From NCBI GenBank assembly GCA_900315545.1, contig OMZM01000014.1, positions 1 through 54,028 on the forward strand: a DNA stretch of 54,028 nt, read 5' to 3'. The position numbers were made by a program, and so were the translations under genes. This DNA comes from an uncultured Prevotella sp. (GTDB taxonomy: Bacteria; Bacteroidota; Bacteroidia; Bacteroidales; Bacteroidaceae). Position 1 is the first letter of the stretch, and each line of letters begins with the position of its first letter. Of the stretch, positions 29,129 to 36,976 are shown one piece after another. A model generated the notes under the pieces. The model worked only from the letters and a program-made list of their open reading frames with translations, searched no databases and was not told the origin of the DNA.

Positions 29129-31798
29129 ATGAGATTATCAATCATCAGCATAGGGAAACAATACCTTCTGCTGCCATTGTTCTTATTGATAGGAATGGCT
29201 GCAAAGGCAAACATAGAAGTAAAATCGCCATCGGGAACACTGACTCTGACTGTCGGCATTAAGGACAACAAGCCATTTTACAGTGTGGCGAAAGGCTCAC
29301 ACGATGTCATCAAGCACTCTGCACTGGGTGTGAGATACGGCGACGTTTGTCTTTTCGACTTCGATGGTGTTACGAATGACAAGACCGAGACTGTCAGCGA
29401 TACCTACCAGATGCGGCACGGCAAGCGCTCCACTTATGTAGACTACTGCAAGGAACTTACCGCTACCTTTACGAACAGCAAGAATAACAACCGCCTGACG
29501 ATGGTATTCCGTGTCTACGACAATGCTGTCGCATTCCGATATGTCAAGTCTGACGGAGCAGGCACATACGTTTTCGACGACGAACAGACGGAGTTCTGCT
29601 TCAGCACGTTTAGGAAATGCTGGGTGATGAACAGATATACTCCCAGCTACGAGGCACATTTCCGCTGCCACAAATGGGATGAGCTGAAGACTACGAAGTA
29701 TAAAGATGCCGACTACGGATACTGTATGCCGATGCTTGTACAGACTGACTCAGATGATGCCTGGTGCCTCTTGACGGAGTCGGCAAGCCTTTCTTCCACC
29801 GCCGCCAGTTCTCTTATACGCGGCGAGAAAGAAGGCACGCTCGGACTAAAACTGTTGAAGCATGGCAACAAAGTGGGCAAAGGTCCGACAGAAAGTCTGT
29901 TTACAGTGCCTTTCCAGTCTGCCTGGCGCACCATCATTATTGGCTCTTTGGCTCAGATTGTAGAGTCAAACGTAACTCAAAACCTGTCTCCAAAGAGTAT
30001 CGCAGCCGACAACAGTTGGATAAAACCAGGACGCGTGGCATGGAACTGGGCTGCTGAGGACGGCAGCCAACAGCTTGATAGCGACATGTGTCGACGATAT
30101 ACCGACATGGCAGCATACTTCGGTTGGGAGTACAACCTGCTCGATGAAGGATGGGACGGCAAGCTCGACGTGAAGGCAGAGATTGAATATGCGCGGCAGA
30201 AAGGCGTGGGACTCATTCTCTGGTTCAATCAGGATCACTTCAAAGGCAATGCCACTGATATATACAACGACATGAAGCAGTATGCCGACATGGGCGTGAA
30301 AGGATTTAAAATCGACTTCTTTGAAGACGACAGGCAGCAACAGTTGGAGAAATATGAATGGATACTCGATGCTGCGCAGAAGCTGCATCTGCTTGTGAAC
30401 TTTCATGGTTGCACCAAACCATCAGGGCTCGACCGCACCTGGCAGAACCTGCTTTCGATGGAGGGAGTATTCGGAAATGAGCAATACATGTGCTTCCCCG
30501 ACTGCACGCCGGCATCCCATGTCATAAATCTATGCCTTACACGCAACGTGATTGGCAGCATGGACTATACGCCACTGAAATGGGGAATGAGCACCAACTC
30601 TATCCGTAGCATCGCCGACAACACGTGGGCACAGCAACTTGCCATGTGTGTGGCATACGAATCGGGACTGTTTCATTCATGCGACACACCCGAAAACCTG
30701 ACTTATTCCATTGCTGTTCCGCTGCTGAAACGCCTGCCGGTGGCTTGGGATGATATACGTTGCCTTGAGGCGAAGCCTGACCAGTATGTTACCATTGCCC
30801 GCCGCAAGAATGACGAATGGTGGGTGGCAACTCTTTCCAACGACAATCGCACGGTGAGCATCAACACTGATTTCCTCGAAGAGGGTAAGAAATACTACGC
30901 ACACATATACCGCGACGGCAACTATCGGTATGAAGTGAAGTCGGAAATACGCAAGGGCATAGTCAAAGGACATACCATTGACATTCCCGTGATGCAAAAC
31001 GGAGGAGCAACGTTAGTATTTACCACTGATGCAGACATGGGATTCGACCATGAGCGCTGCTATGAGGCTGAGCACTACAATCAAGGCGGCACCATCGGAA
31101 CCGATACCCGACTGTTTGGAGGCAAATATGTTTCAAATCTTGGCGGCAACCGTCGTTTGAAGTTCACAGATATAGTTGCTCCTACGGCAGGACAGTATGC
31201 TGTTACGATATACTACAGAGCCGACAGTCCGACGAACGTATTTGTGGAAACAGAAGACGGCATTAAGACTCGCCTGTCGCTATTGCAGCCTGGCATACGC
31301 GACAACTATCATCCTGGCGAGAACATTGGTTTCCGCACTGCACTCGTCAGTCTGAAGCAAGGAATGAACACCCTGACTATTGGAAACGATGAAGACGGCA
31401 ATGCCCCTATGGTCGACCACATCGCCGTGCGCCCCGTCTCTTTTCCTCCGGCACATGACTACGAATGCCTGACTGCTGACGGATTGTCGCTCGAAAACGC
31501 CATTAACGCTAAAGAAACGAAGGCACCGGGGAAATATACTGTAAGCGTTGAGAAAGAAGGCATATACGACATTACTGTTTTCTATATGTCGACAGAGGAT
31601 TGCGACTTATACGTTGCGACAGGCAACAAGAACGTACCACTCTCCTGCCCTGCCACCGGCACGGGCGCAAAGCGTGTTACTGCATCGCTCCGTCTGAAGT
31701 CTGGCAAGAATAAGATTACTCTTTTGCAAGAAGAAGGCAAAAGTATGGAAATTATGAAGCTGCAGGCTGGCTTTGTCTGCGACGGCAAAAAGCATTGA
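29129..31798 (+). CDS. GH97 retaining-type glycosidase (alpha-galactosidase-like) with C-terminal carbohydrate-binding domain
   Basis: This is an 889-aa secreted enzyme. Signal peptide about residues 1-27 (LLLPLFLLIGMAAKA). The GH97 domain has WIKPGRVAWNWAAEDG and GVGLILWFNQ; Asp396 in GFKIDFFEDD is the likely nucleophile, as in retaining GH97 alpha-galactosidases. The SusB-type general-base Glu pattern is absent. From about residue 640 there is a CBM6/35-like beta-sandwich (ERCYEAEHYNQGG, KYVSNLGGNRRLKF, YAVTIYYRADSP) and a second similar segment to the end. The substrate (alpha-galactoside or another alpha-glycoside) is inferred. It is co-transcribed with the SusB-like gene. Confidence 0.88.
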   Translation: MRLSIISIGKQYLLLPLFLLIGMAAKANIEVKSPSGTLTLTVGIKDNKPFYSVAKGSHDVIKHSALGVRYGDVCLFDFDGVTNDKTETVSDTYQMRHGKRSTYVDYCKELTATFTNSKNNNRLTMVFRVYDNAVAFRYVKSDGAGTYVFDDEQTEFCFSTFRKCWVMNRYTPSYEAHFRCHKWDELKTTKYKDADYGYCMPMLVQTDSDDAWCLLTESASLSSTAASSLIRGEKEGTLGLKLLKHGNKVGKGPTESLFTVPFQSAWRTIIIGSLAQIVESNVTQNLSPKSIAADNSWIKPGRVAWNWAAEDGSQQLDSDMCRRYTDMAAYFGWEYNLLDEGWDGKLDVKAEIEYARQKGVGLILWFNQDHFKGNATDIYNDMKQYADMGVKGFKIDFFEDDRQQQLEKYEWILDAAQKLHLLVNFHGCTKPSGLDRTWQNLLSMEGVFGNEQYMCFPDCTPASHVINLCLTRNVIGSMDYTPLKWGMSTNSIRSIADNTWAQQLAMCVAYESGLFHSCDTPENLTYSIAVPLLKRLPVAWDDIRCLEAKPDQYVTIARRKNDEWWVATLSNDNRTVSINTDFLEEGKKYYAHIYRDGNYRYEVKSEIRKGIVKGHTIDIPVMQNGGATLVFTTDADMGFDHERCYEAEHYNQGGTIGTDTRLFGGKYVSNLGGNRRLKFTDIVAPTAGQYAVTIYYRADSPTNVFVETEDGIKTRLSLLQPGIRDNYHPGENIGFRTALVSLKQGMNTLTIGNDEDGNAPMVDHIAVRPVSFPPAHDYECLTADGLSLENAINAKETKAPGKYTVSVEKEGIYDITVFYMSTEDCDLYVATGNKNVPLSCPATGTGAKRVTASLRLKSGKNKITLLQEEGKSMEIMKLQAGFVCDGKKH

Positions 31799-31827
31799 GA
31801 AAGATAACGCAACAGACTATCAAGGCA

Positions 31828-32058
31828 TCAGTATTCTTCGTCGGATGACAGCAGCATTGATATGTTTGTATATATCATTATGTCTTCTGCCGTTTGCCTT
31901 ATAGCCTCGCCGTGCCCCGTGAGAGCCGCGAAAGGAGCGAACTGTGCCGCGCGCATGGCTGCCGACATGCGCTGGTGTGTCTTCGACGCATGGTGTGGCA
32001 GCGATATAATGTCGTCATAATCGTCGCTTGCCATTGGGTGAATGTTAATGTCTGTCAT
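31828..32058 (-). CDS. Small partner protein of Y-family polymerase (YolD-like)
   Basis: This is a 76-aa protein overlapping the end of the polymerase gene by 4 bases (ATGA). The pattern YDDIISLPHHASKTHQRMS and AAQFAPFAALTGHGEAI is characteristic of small proteins encoded next to UmuC/ImuB-type polymerases in many Gram-positive bacteria and in Bacteroidetes, sometimes grouped with YolD. A role in damage tolerance is inferred from that association; the biochemical role is unknown. It is the last gene of the ogt-polymerase operon. Confidence 0.82.
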   Translation of the reverse strand: MTDINIHPMASDDYDDIISLPHHASKTHQRMSAAMRAAQFAPFAALTGHGEAIRQTAEDIMIYTNISMLLSSDEEY

Positions 32059-33554
32059 GCCTTGTGTCCTCCTATCTGCATGTTGCGTTCCCTTGCCGTC
32101 GCCCCGTCGCCGAAGTTCAGTCCCTTCAGTATGGCATTCTTGCCGAAACGCTGTTTAATTGCTATCTGTGTTTTCTGTATCTGTCGTTCCTTGCGCTTTC
32201 GCTTTATGCTGTCAGCCGTGTTGTCGCTGCCACCGTCGGTATCGGCAAATAGTTGTGTCTGTGTAGGCGTATTGGCATATTTTGAGTTCTCGCCGACGAC
32301 ATTGCTTGTCGTTATATAAATTCTTCTTACGAGCAGATTGCGGTCGACTATCTTGTCGTAGAGCCTTGCTACAGCCTCCACTATCTGCGTCGACGATGCC
32401 GTATATTCCTTCAGGTTAACCGTGCCGTGCGCATGCTTAGGCACCTGTCTGCCGTATCTGTCGGTCGTTATCTCGCCTGCGTAGACTATGTTCTTGTCCG
32501 TCAGGCTGCTTATGTCGTAGCCGACGGTCAGCACAATCTGCTTTGTCAGCATCTCTTTCTCCACAAGGTGGAGTGCTGCTGCGTCTGCCATTTCCTTAGC
32601 CACGACCCGTGCTTTCTTCCAGTCGTACGGCGACGTCAGCACCTGTCCGTTGCTGAACGAGTTGTGCTCTGGCTTGTAAGCCTTGACATCCTTTATCGTA
32701 CATGGTTCCCATCCCCATGCATGGTCTATCAGAAGTTCGGCATTTACGCCGAAAAGACGATACAGCAGACCGTCGTTCTTTACCGACTGCCGTGCTATCT
32801 TTCCCATCGTGTCGATGCCGTATGGTGCCAGTCTGGCAGCCGTTCCGCGTCCAACTCGCCAGAAATCGGTCAGCGGGCGGTGGTTCCACAGCATTTGTCT
32901 GTACGTCATTTCGTCGAGCTCGCCTATTCTCACGCCGTTCTTGTCTGCCGCAACGTGCTTGGCAACAATGTCCATTGCCACCTTAGCCAGATACATGTTT
33001 GTGCCTATTCCGGCTGTAGCCGTGATGCCGGTAGTAGCATATACGTCGTGAATTATCTTTGTTGTCAGTTCGCGCACGCTCATCCTGTAGCTCCTCATGT
33101 AGTCGGTAACGTCGATAAACACCTCGTCTATGCTGTAGACATGTATGTCCTCAGGCGCAGCATACTTCAGGTAGACCCTGTAGACGTCGGTGCTTACCTT
33201 TATATAATGTGCCATTCGCGGCGGAGTCACTATGTAGTCCAGTTCGTAGTCGGGATTAGCCTTCAGCACATTGTCGTCAGACGACTTTCCCTTGAAGTGC
33301 CAGCCAGAGTTGCGGTGCCGCTCACGGTTTATCTCCCTTACGCGCCGTACCACCTCAAACAGCCTCGCACGTCCGCCGATGCCGTATGCCTTCAGCGATG
33401 GCGACACGGCAAGGCAGATGGTCTTCGTAGTCCTGCTGAGGTCTGCCACGACGAGGTTTGTCGTCATAGGGTCGAGCCCCATTTCGACACACTCCACCGA
33501 AGCGTAAAACGACTTCAGGTCTATGGCTATATATGTACGCGGTTTTTCCTGCAT
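32055..33554 (-). CDS. Y-family translesion DNA polymerase (UmuC/DinB class)
   Basis: This is a 499-aa lesion-bypass polymerase. The catalytic motif IAIDLKSFYASVECVE supplies Asp12, and DIHVYSIDEVFIDVTDY supplies Asp143/Glu144. The helix-hairpin-helix/thumb region follows (GIGTNMYLAKVAMDIVAKH, DFWRVGRGTAARLAPYGIDT). The C-terminal little-finger domain is followed by a Lys/Arg-rich tail of about 60 residues. It starts 6 bp after ogt and overlaps the YolD-like gene, so it is one operon for alkylation or other DNA damage. It resembles the UvrX/UmuC-like polymerases carried on mobile elements as well as chromosomes. Confidence 0.93.
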   Translation of the reverse strand: MQEKPRTYIAIDLKSFYASVECVEMGLDPMTTNLVVADLSRTTKTICLAVSPSLKAYGIGGRARLFEVVRRVREINRERHRNSGWHFKGKSSDDNVLKANPDYELDYIVTPPRMAHYIKVSTDVYRVYLKYAAPEDIHVYSIDEVFIDVTDYMRSYRMSVRELTTKIIHDVYATTGITATAGIGTNMYLAKVAMDIVAKHVAADKNGVRIGELDEMTYRQMLWNHRPLTDFWRVGRGTAARLAPYGIDTMGKIARQSVKNDGLLYRLFGVNAELLIDHAWGWEPCTIKDVKAYKPEHNSFSNGQVLTSPYDWKKARVVAKEMADAAALHLVEKEMLTKQIVLTVGYDISSLTDKNIVYAGEITTDRYGRQVPKHAHGTVNLKEYTASSTQIVEAVARLYDKIVDRNLLVRRIYITTSNVVGENSKYANTPTQTQLFADTDGGSDNTADSIKRKRKERQIQKTQIAIKQRFGKNAILKGLNFGDGATARERNMQIGGHKA

Positions 33555-33560
33555 CTGTCC

Positions 33561-34073
33561 TTAGTATTGCTGCCGTCTGCTGTTCTCTCTCTCCATGTCG
33601 AGCAGCCATTTCTTCCTGTCCACACCGCCGGCATATCCCGTCAGCCTGCCGTCGGAAGCCACTACCCTGTGGCAAGGCACTATCAGCGATATTGCATTGT
33701 GAGCCACCGCCCCTCCCACAGCCTGTGCCGACATGCAGCCCAAGCCTCTCTCGCGGGCTATCTCCTGTGCTATCTGCATATACGAGATGGTCTGCCCGAA
33801 TGGTATTTTCAGCATCACGCGGCATACATCCAGCCTGAACGTCGTGGCTTTTATGCGCAGCGGAGGCGTGAAATCGGGCACACCGCCACCGAAATACACG
33901 TCGAGCCACCTGTAAGTCTCTGCAAACACAGGCAAGTCTGCCGCAGCATGCTCAGCATCGAGCGTGTCGCAAAAATACTTCTGACCGTCGAACCACAAGC
34001 CCGTCAGGCGGCATCCGTCAGAGGCTACGGTGATGCCGCCGACCGGAGAAGAATAATGACCTAAATACTCCAT
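33561..34073 (-). CDS. ogt: Methylated-DNA--protein-cysteine methyltransferase
   Basis: This is a 170-aa suicide repair protein that removes O6-alkyl groups from guanine. The active-site Cys134 is in ISLIVPCHRVVASDG. The helix-turn-helix with the arginine finger is in PFGQTISYMQIAQEIARERG, and AQAVGGAVAHN and GRLTGYAGGVDRKKWLLDME complete the family pattern. First gene of the three-gene repair operon. A -7 box (34088-34095) lies so close that the leader would be only about 8-10 nt. Confidence 0.94.
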   Translation of the reverse strand: MEYLGHYSSPVGGITVASDGCRLTGLWFDGQKYFCDTLDAEHAAADLPVFAETYRWLDVYFGGGVPDFTPPLRIKATTFRLDVCRVMLKIPFGQTISYMQIAQEIARERGLGCMSAQAVGGAVAHNAISLIVPCHRVVASDGRLTGYAGGVDRKKWLLDMERENSRRQQY

Positions 34074-34087
34074 TGTCTATGTTTCTG

Positions 34088-34095
34088 CAAAGTTA
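34088..34095 (-). promoter_or_regulatory. Candidate -7 box of the ogt operon
   Basis: The minus strand reads TAACTTTG, matching TAnnTTTG, 15-22 bases upstream of the ogt start codon. This implies a nearly leaderless mRNA. The -33 element is unclear. Confidence 0.5.
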
Positions 34096-34239
34096 TAAAT
34101 AATTTCGCAGACAACCAGCATTTTGCCAGCATAAAATTTCGGCAAGCGAGAGCAATTTTAATCTGTCGTGCCGACAGCAACTATAATCAACAAACAGACA
34201 TAAAAAAGAAAACAAACCATGCCGAGACACTCGCGCAAT

Positions 34240-34690
34240 GCTAATCAATTTTTGCCCGTTTACTGTCGCGAGAATGCCCGCGAAAGTCGTTTTAAAAATC
34301 ACAGGGGCAAAATATGCCCGTATTTCGCACACTTTCATAATTTCCTGACAGCCAGTATGTTAACTCCACGCATAAGCATTTTGCCTAACAAACACAAGTG
34401 TTAAAATTGTCAAAGAGCATGTTTGACAATGTCAAACACACTGTTTGAGGATGCCAAACATAGTGTTTGGGGGTGTCGAACACAATGTTTCGCAAGCAAA
34501 AAATGCGTTTTAGAGGTCTCAAAGATACTCTTTGACAATTTTAACAATTACATTTGGTCTCAGAATTAACACAAATTTGCACTTTCAGAGGGTAAAAATT
34601 TTCTATTTGGAGACTTTTTCCCTGTCAAAATTTTTCATACTTTTTTGCCCCAAGAATTATTTTTGTTCATTTTGGCACACTTTTTGCTGC
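34240..34690 (+). repeat. Intergenic element copy 5 (complete), upstream of the lipoprotein gene
   Basis: The 5' module GCTAATCAATTTTTGCCCG, TCGCGA...CGCGAAA, GGGGCAAAATATGCCC is at 34240-34320. The left arm is at 34396-34417 and the right arm at 34527-34546. GTTTGACAATGTCAAAC is intact, as is CCTGTCAAAATTTTTCATAC (34621-34640). It ends with TGGCACACTTTTTGCT (34673-34688). Confidence 0.9.
34673..34688 (+). promoter_or_regulatory. Sigma-54-like -24/-12 motif
   Basis: TGGCACACTTTTTGCT matches the sigma-54 consensus TGGCAC-N5-TTGCT with GG-N10-GC spacing. It lies at the 3' end of element copy 5, 89 bp upstream of the -7 box at 34762-34769. Confidence 0.5.
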
Positions 34691-34761
34691 AACATTAACC
34701 TTATATAAAAAATAGTAGGTAAATTATTTCAGTAATCTGATATACTTTCAGAAAAAATCAT

Positions 34762-34769
34762 TACCTTTG
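34762..34769 (+). promoter_or_regulatory. -7 box upstream of leader A
   Basis: TACCTTTG fits TAnnTTTG. The same sequence context (ATTACCTTTG then ATCGTC) occurs at the -7 box of leader B (35901-35908). Confidence 0.6.
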
Positions 34770-34775
34770 TATCGT

Positions 34776-34954
34776 CATAGCGTCAGAACAGGCACATGAC
34801 AGACATATCAGAGAGCGCATTTTCGCTTACCCAGCCAACGTGAGGGTTTACATTAAGGGAGAATTTGGTGGCTCCGCTTTCTTTTATGTCTACCTAAACA
34901 TAATAACAACCAGCATCGCAGAGTCGCAGATGCAAAAACTGATGCTCAACTACC
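34776..34954 (+). ncRNA. Structured 5' leader A of the lipoprotein mRNA
   Basis: This 180-nt leader shares three blocks, in order, with leader B (35914-36231). The first is GACAGACATATCAGAGAGCG (34798 onwards) with an AGCG/CGCT hairpin. The second is GTGGCTCCGCTTTCTTTTAT (about 34869). The third is TAATAACAACCAGCATCGCA (about 34900), leading into a GCATC/GATGC hairpin. The shared blocks and hairpins point to a functional RNA element rather than spacer. It may be a known Bacteroidetes motif that I cannot name. Confidence 0.55.
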
Positions 34955-35701
34955 ATGAAAAAGTATTTTTGTATTATGGCACTTGCCATAATAACTGTAT
35001 TCAGCCTGACATTTATTTCGTGCGGAGGCGACGACGATGACGATGTCGTTAATAAAAAACCTATCATGCTTTACGTTGGTGAAGAAACCCGCGTGCCAGA
35101 AACAACCAACTTAGAAAGTGAAAATAATTTCGTGGCATTTGCTACAAGCAACAATAAGATAAAAGGCTTTCATGTTGGAGAAACTTTCGTTAAGACAGAT
35201 GGAAATGTACGTATTCCCATTATTGTAAATTGGAAATACAAAACACATGATGACCCCGTCATAGAATGGGGATGTTCGCAAGAATACGTCAGAGCAAGAC
35301 ATAAACAAGGCACACTTAGCAGCAATTCAGACAGCAAAAATCTTGTATATGAAAAAGCCGGACACGCAGACATTATTGCATACTCATTTGAGAATGACAA
35401 ATTAGAAGCCGTTGTTACATTCGTAAGTACAAAGTGGACTTTAGAATACTGTAATTATCTGGTAGAAAGATTTTTAGTTGTCCCATACAATTATGAAAAT
35501 GAAACATATTATGTTTTAATTGATGCATTAGAAAAAGAAAATGCCAAAACACTTATTAGTCTTGGAAAGTATAATAGTAATTATTTGTCTTGCATTTATA
35601 CAAAATATCCAGTTTCTTCAAATGCTAAAGCGCGTCTTCCGCAACGTGATAAATCAAACAACACTAAGATAAAGGAGATTGCAGAATATTTAAACAAATA
35701 A
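34955..35701 (+). CDS. Lipoprotein of unknown function
   Basis: This is a 248-aa lipoprotein. The signal MKKYFCIMALAIITVFSLTF ends in the lipobox FISC, followed by GGDDDDDV, an acidic stretch after Cys that is typical of Bacteroidetes surface-lipoprotein export signals. An early part (IMLYVGEETRV, FVAFATSNNKIKGFHVGET) looks like a short Ig-like/BIG-type domain. The rest is not recognised. Higher AT than the surrounding genes. It is preceded by element copy 5 and a conserved leader, and is followed by its own terminator. Confidence 0.75.
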   Translation: MKKYFCIMALAIITVFSLTFISCGGDDDDDVVNKKPIMLYVGEETRVPETTNLESENNFVAFATSNNKIKGFHVGETFVKTDGNVRIPIIVNWKYKTHDDPVIEWGCSQEYVRARHKQGTLSSNSDSKNLVYEKAGHADIIAYSFENDKLEAVVTFVSTKWTLEYCNYLVERFLVVPYNYENETYYVLIDALEKENAKTLISLGKYNSNYLSCIYTKYPVSSNAKARLPQRDKSNNTKIKEIAEYLNK

Positions 35702-35714
35702 AACGCTGAATATA

Positions 35715-35741
35715 AAAAGCGAGGCTAATGACCTCGCTTTT
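35715..35741 (+). terminator. Terminator of the lipoprotein gene
   Basis: AAAAGCGAGG (35715-35724) pairs with CCTCGCTTTT (35732-35741) over a 7-base loop, followed by ATTATTTAT. Confidence 0.85.
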
Positions 35742-35806
35742 ATTATTTATAATGAAGTGATGATAAACATGGTTTCGTCCTGTCCTGTTCCGAAAAATAA
35801 AGCGAC

Positions 35807-35850
35807 AACCGAATTACTCCGATTGCCGCTTTGTATCGGGAGTGCTGACG
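35807..35850 (-). repeat. Partial duplicate of the tRNA-Pro terminator region
   Basis: AAAGCGACAACCGAATTACT and the following TTGCCGCTTTGTATCGGGA resemble 37650-37691 (AAAGCGACAAGCGAAATTAC ... TTGTCGCTTTGTGTCGGGA), which is the terminator and 3' end of tRNA-Pro. About three quarters of positions match. On the minus strand the stem still pairs through a G-U and is followed by T-rich sequence. It may mark the far end of an insertion or duplication at the tRNA gene. No complete tRNA can be folded here. Confidence 0.5.
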
Positions 35851-35875
35851 AATTATCGAACTTTGTACGAGTAAC

Positions 35876-35908
35876 TTGATGGACTTACAGAAATTTTGAT
35901 TACCTTTG
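35876..35908 (+). promoter_or_regulatory. Promoter of the zinc-ribbon/Sel1 operon
   Basis: TTGA (35876-35879), 21 bp, then TACCTTTG (35901-35908). It shares the ATTACCTTTG...ATCGTC context with the promoter at 34762. Confidence 0.55.
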
Positions 35909-35913
35909 CATCG

Positions 35914-36231
35914 TCGTATTGCCTTGATAGGCAAAAGACAGACATATTAGATAGCGCATTTTCGCTTTTCTGATTGCGTGAACTTGGACACTTCACAAAT
36001 TGGCAGCTGCCAAATGATATTTCAGAAATGTGGGAAACGCTCTCTTGGTATGTATCATCGTTATATTCGATATACTGCCAAGCGGAGGAACGTTCCTATT
36101 CTGTAATATCAGGGAGTCCAAGCCCCACGCAAGCAGTATAGGCAAATGGTGACTCCGCTTTCTTTTATGCCTTCGAAAACGTAATAACAACCCGCATCGC
36201 AGAGTCACAGATGCTTAAAATTTATTGCGTT
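35914..36231 (+). ncRNA. Structured 5' leader B with large nested stem-loop
   Basis: It shares three blocks with leader A, here at about 35938-35966, 36149-36169 and 36182-36214. Between blocks 1 and 2 is a nested structure absent or reduced in A. The outer stem is 35974-35989 with 36116-36132 (TTGCGTG..CTTGGAC and complement). An inner stem is 36015-36027 with 36099-36111 (TGATATTTCAGAA with TTCTGTAATATCA). Hairpin CTTGGTATGTATC/GATATACTGCCAAG is at 36044-36082. Palindromes TTGGCAGCTGCCAA (36000-36013) and GGAACGTTCC (36087-36096) are also present. It could be a regulatory RNA or a small inverted-repeat insertion inside the leader. Confidence 0.55.
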
Positions 36232-36399
36232 ATGGCACTATATCGATGCTTAAAAAGCAGTTGTGAAAATTCAAAGAATCCCGTTTCTGCCCCTTGTGAG
36301 AATGAAACTTTCATCTGCCCAAAATGCGGTGCAACAATGTTGCGAGTGGATTTATTTCAAAAGCAAGATCAAAAACAAAAGGAAGGAGACGAGAAATGA
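36232..36399 (+). CDS. Small zinc-ribbon protein
   Basis: This is a 55-aa protein beginning MALYRCLKSSCEN; an in-frame ATG at 36211 would add 7 residues that lie within the leader hairpin. It has FICPKCGATMLRVD, a clear CPxCG zinc-ribbon half, and earlier cysteines (RCLKSSC) that could complete the site. The N terminus resembles that of the third gene (MALIQCNRCGS). The stop codon overlaps the start of the Sel1 lipoprotein gene as ATGA. Function unknown. Confidence 0.6.
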   Translation: MALYRCLKSSCENSKNPVSAPCENETFICPKCGATMLRVDLFQKQDQKQKEGDEK

Positions 36400-36974
36400 A
36401 ACAAACTATCAAATTTGTGGGATATATTTTTGCATTAGTGGTTTGCTTTGCATCGTGTGGAGGCAATTCCAAGAGTGAAGTAAACGTACCTACAGAGTAT
36501 GGCGAGGAACTTGTTAAACTCGCAGAGGATGGTAATGCAGAGGCTCAATATCGTTTAGGTATGTGTTTAGGAAAAGGTCAAGGTGTATCACAAGATGCTA
36601 ATGAAGCAGGCAAATGGATTGAAAAGGCAGCAGCGCAGGGGCATGTAGAAGCAAAGCTTTGGGATGCAATAGCAACCGAAAATGCGGCTACTCCCGTAGA
36701 AGTTAATAAAGGTGTAGTCTTAGAAAAGGCTTTTATTGAGGGCGATTATGTTACTTATACATATTCAGTGAATGAGTCCATTCTACCCATTGAGAATGTC
36801 ATTCAGAACGCAGAAAACTCAAAGCAAATGATGATTTCTGCATTCCATAGCACTGAAAAGGGTAATAATTTCGCTCAGCTATGTAAGGATGCCAACAAAG
36901 GTATATTATACTATTATGTTGGTAGTTCAGGTAATAGGAATTGCACTATAAAAATAGAGCCTTCAGATTTGTAG
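36396..36974 (+). CDS. Sel1-repeat lipoprotein
   Basis: This encodes 192 aa from ATG 36396, which overlaps the previous stop; longer in-frame starts run through the zinc-ribbon gene. The signal peptide MKQTIKFVGYIFALVVCFAS ends in the lipobox FASC, then GGNSKS. Residues of about 30-80 form Sel1-like repeats (EELVKLAEDGNAEAQYRLGM and AGKWIEKAAAQGHVEAKLWD). The C-terminal 100 residues are not recognised. Sel1 repeats are protein-protein interaction modules. It is in a three-gene operon with two zinc-ribbon proteins. Confidence 0.75.
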   Translation: MKQTIKFVGYIFALVVCFASCGGNSKSEVNVPTEYGEELVKLAEDGNAEAQYRLGMCLGKGQGVSQDANEAGKWIEKAAAQGHVEAKLWDAIATENAATPVEVNKGVVLEKAFIEGDYVTYTYSVNESILPIENVIQNAENSKQMMISAFHSTEKGNNFAQLCKDANKGILYYYVGSSGNRNCTIKIEPSDL

Positions 36975-36976
36975 TT

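Noticed and set aside
32427-34064. 545-aa plus-strand open frame opposite the polymerase and ogt genes
   Set aside because: It is antisense to two genes with intact catalytic motifs. Long shadow frames are expected from this codon usage.
35820-35880. A second tRNA gene next to the duplicated terminator
   Set aside because: GTTCGAT and CTCCCGA fragments are present on the minus strand, but no cloverleaf can be formed.
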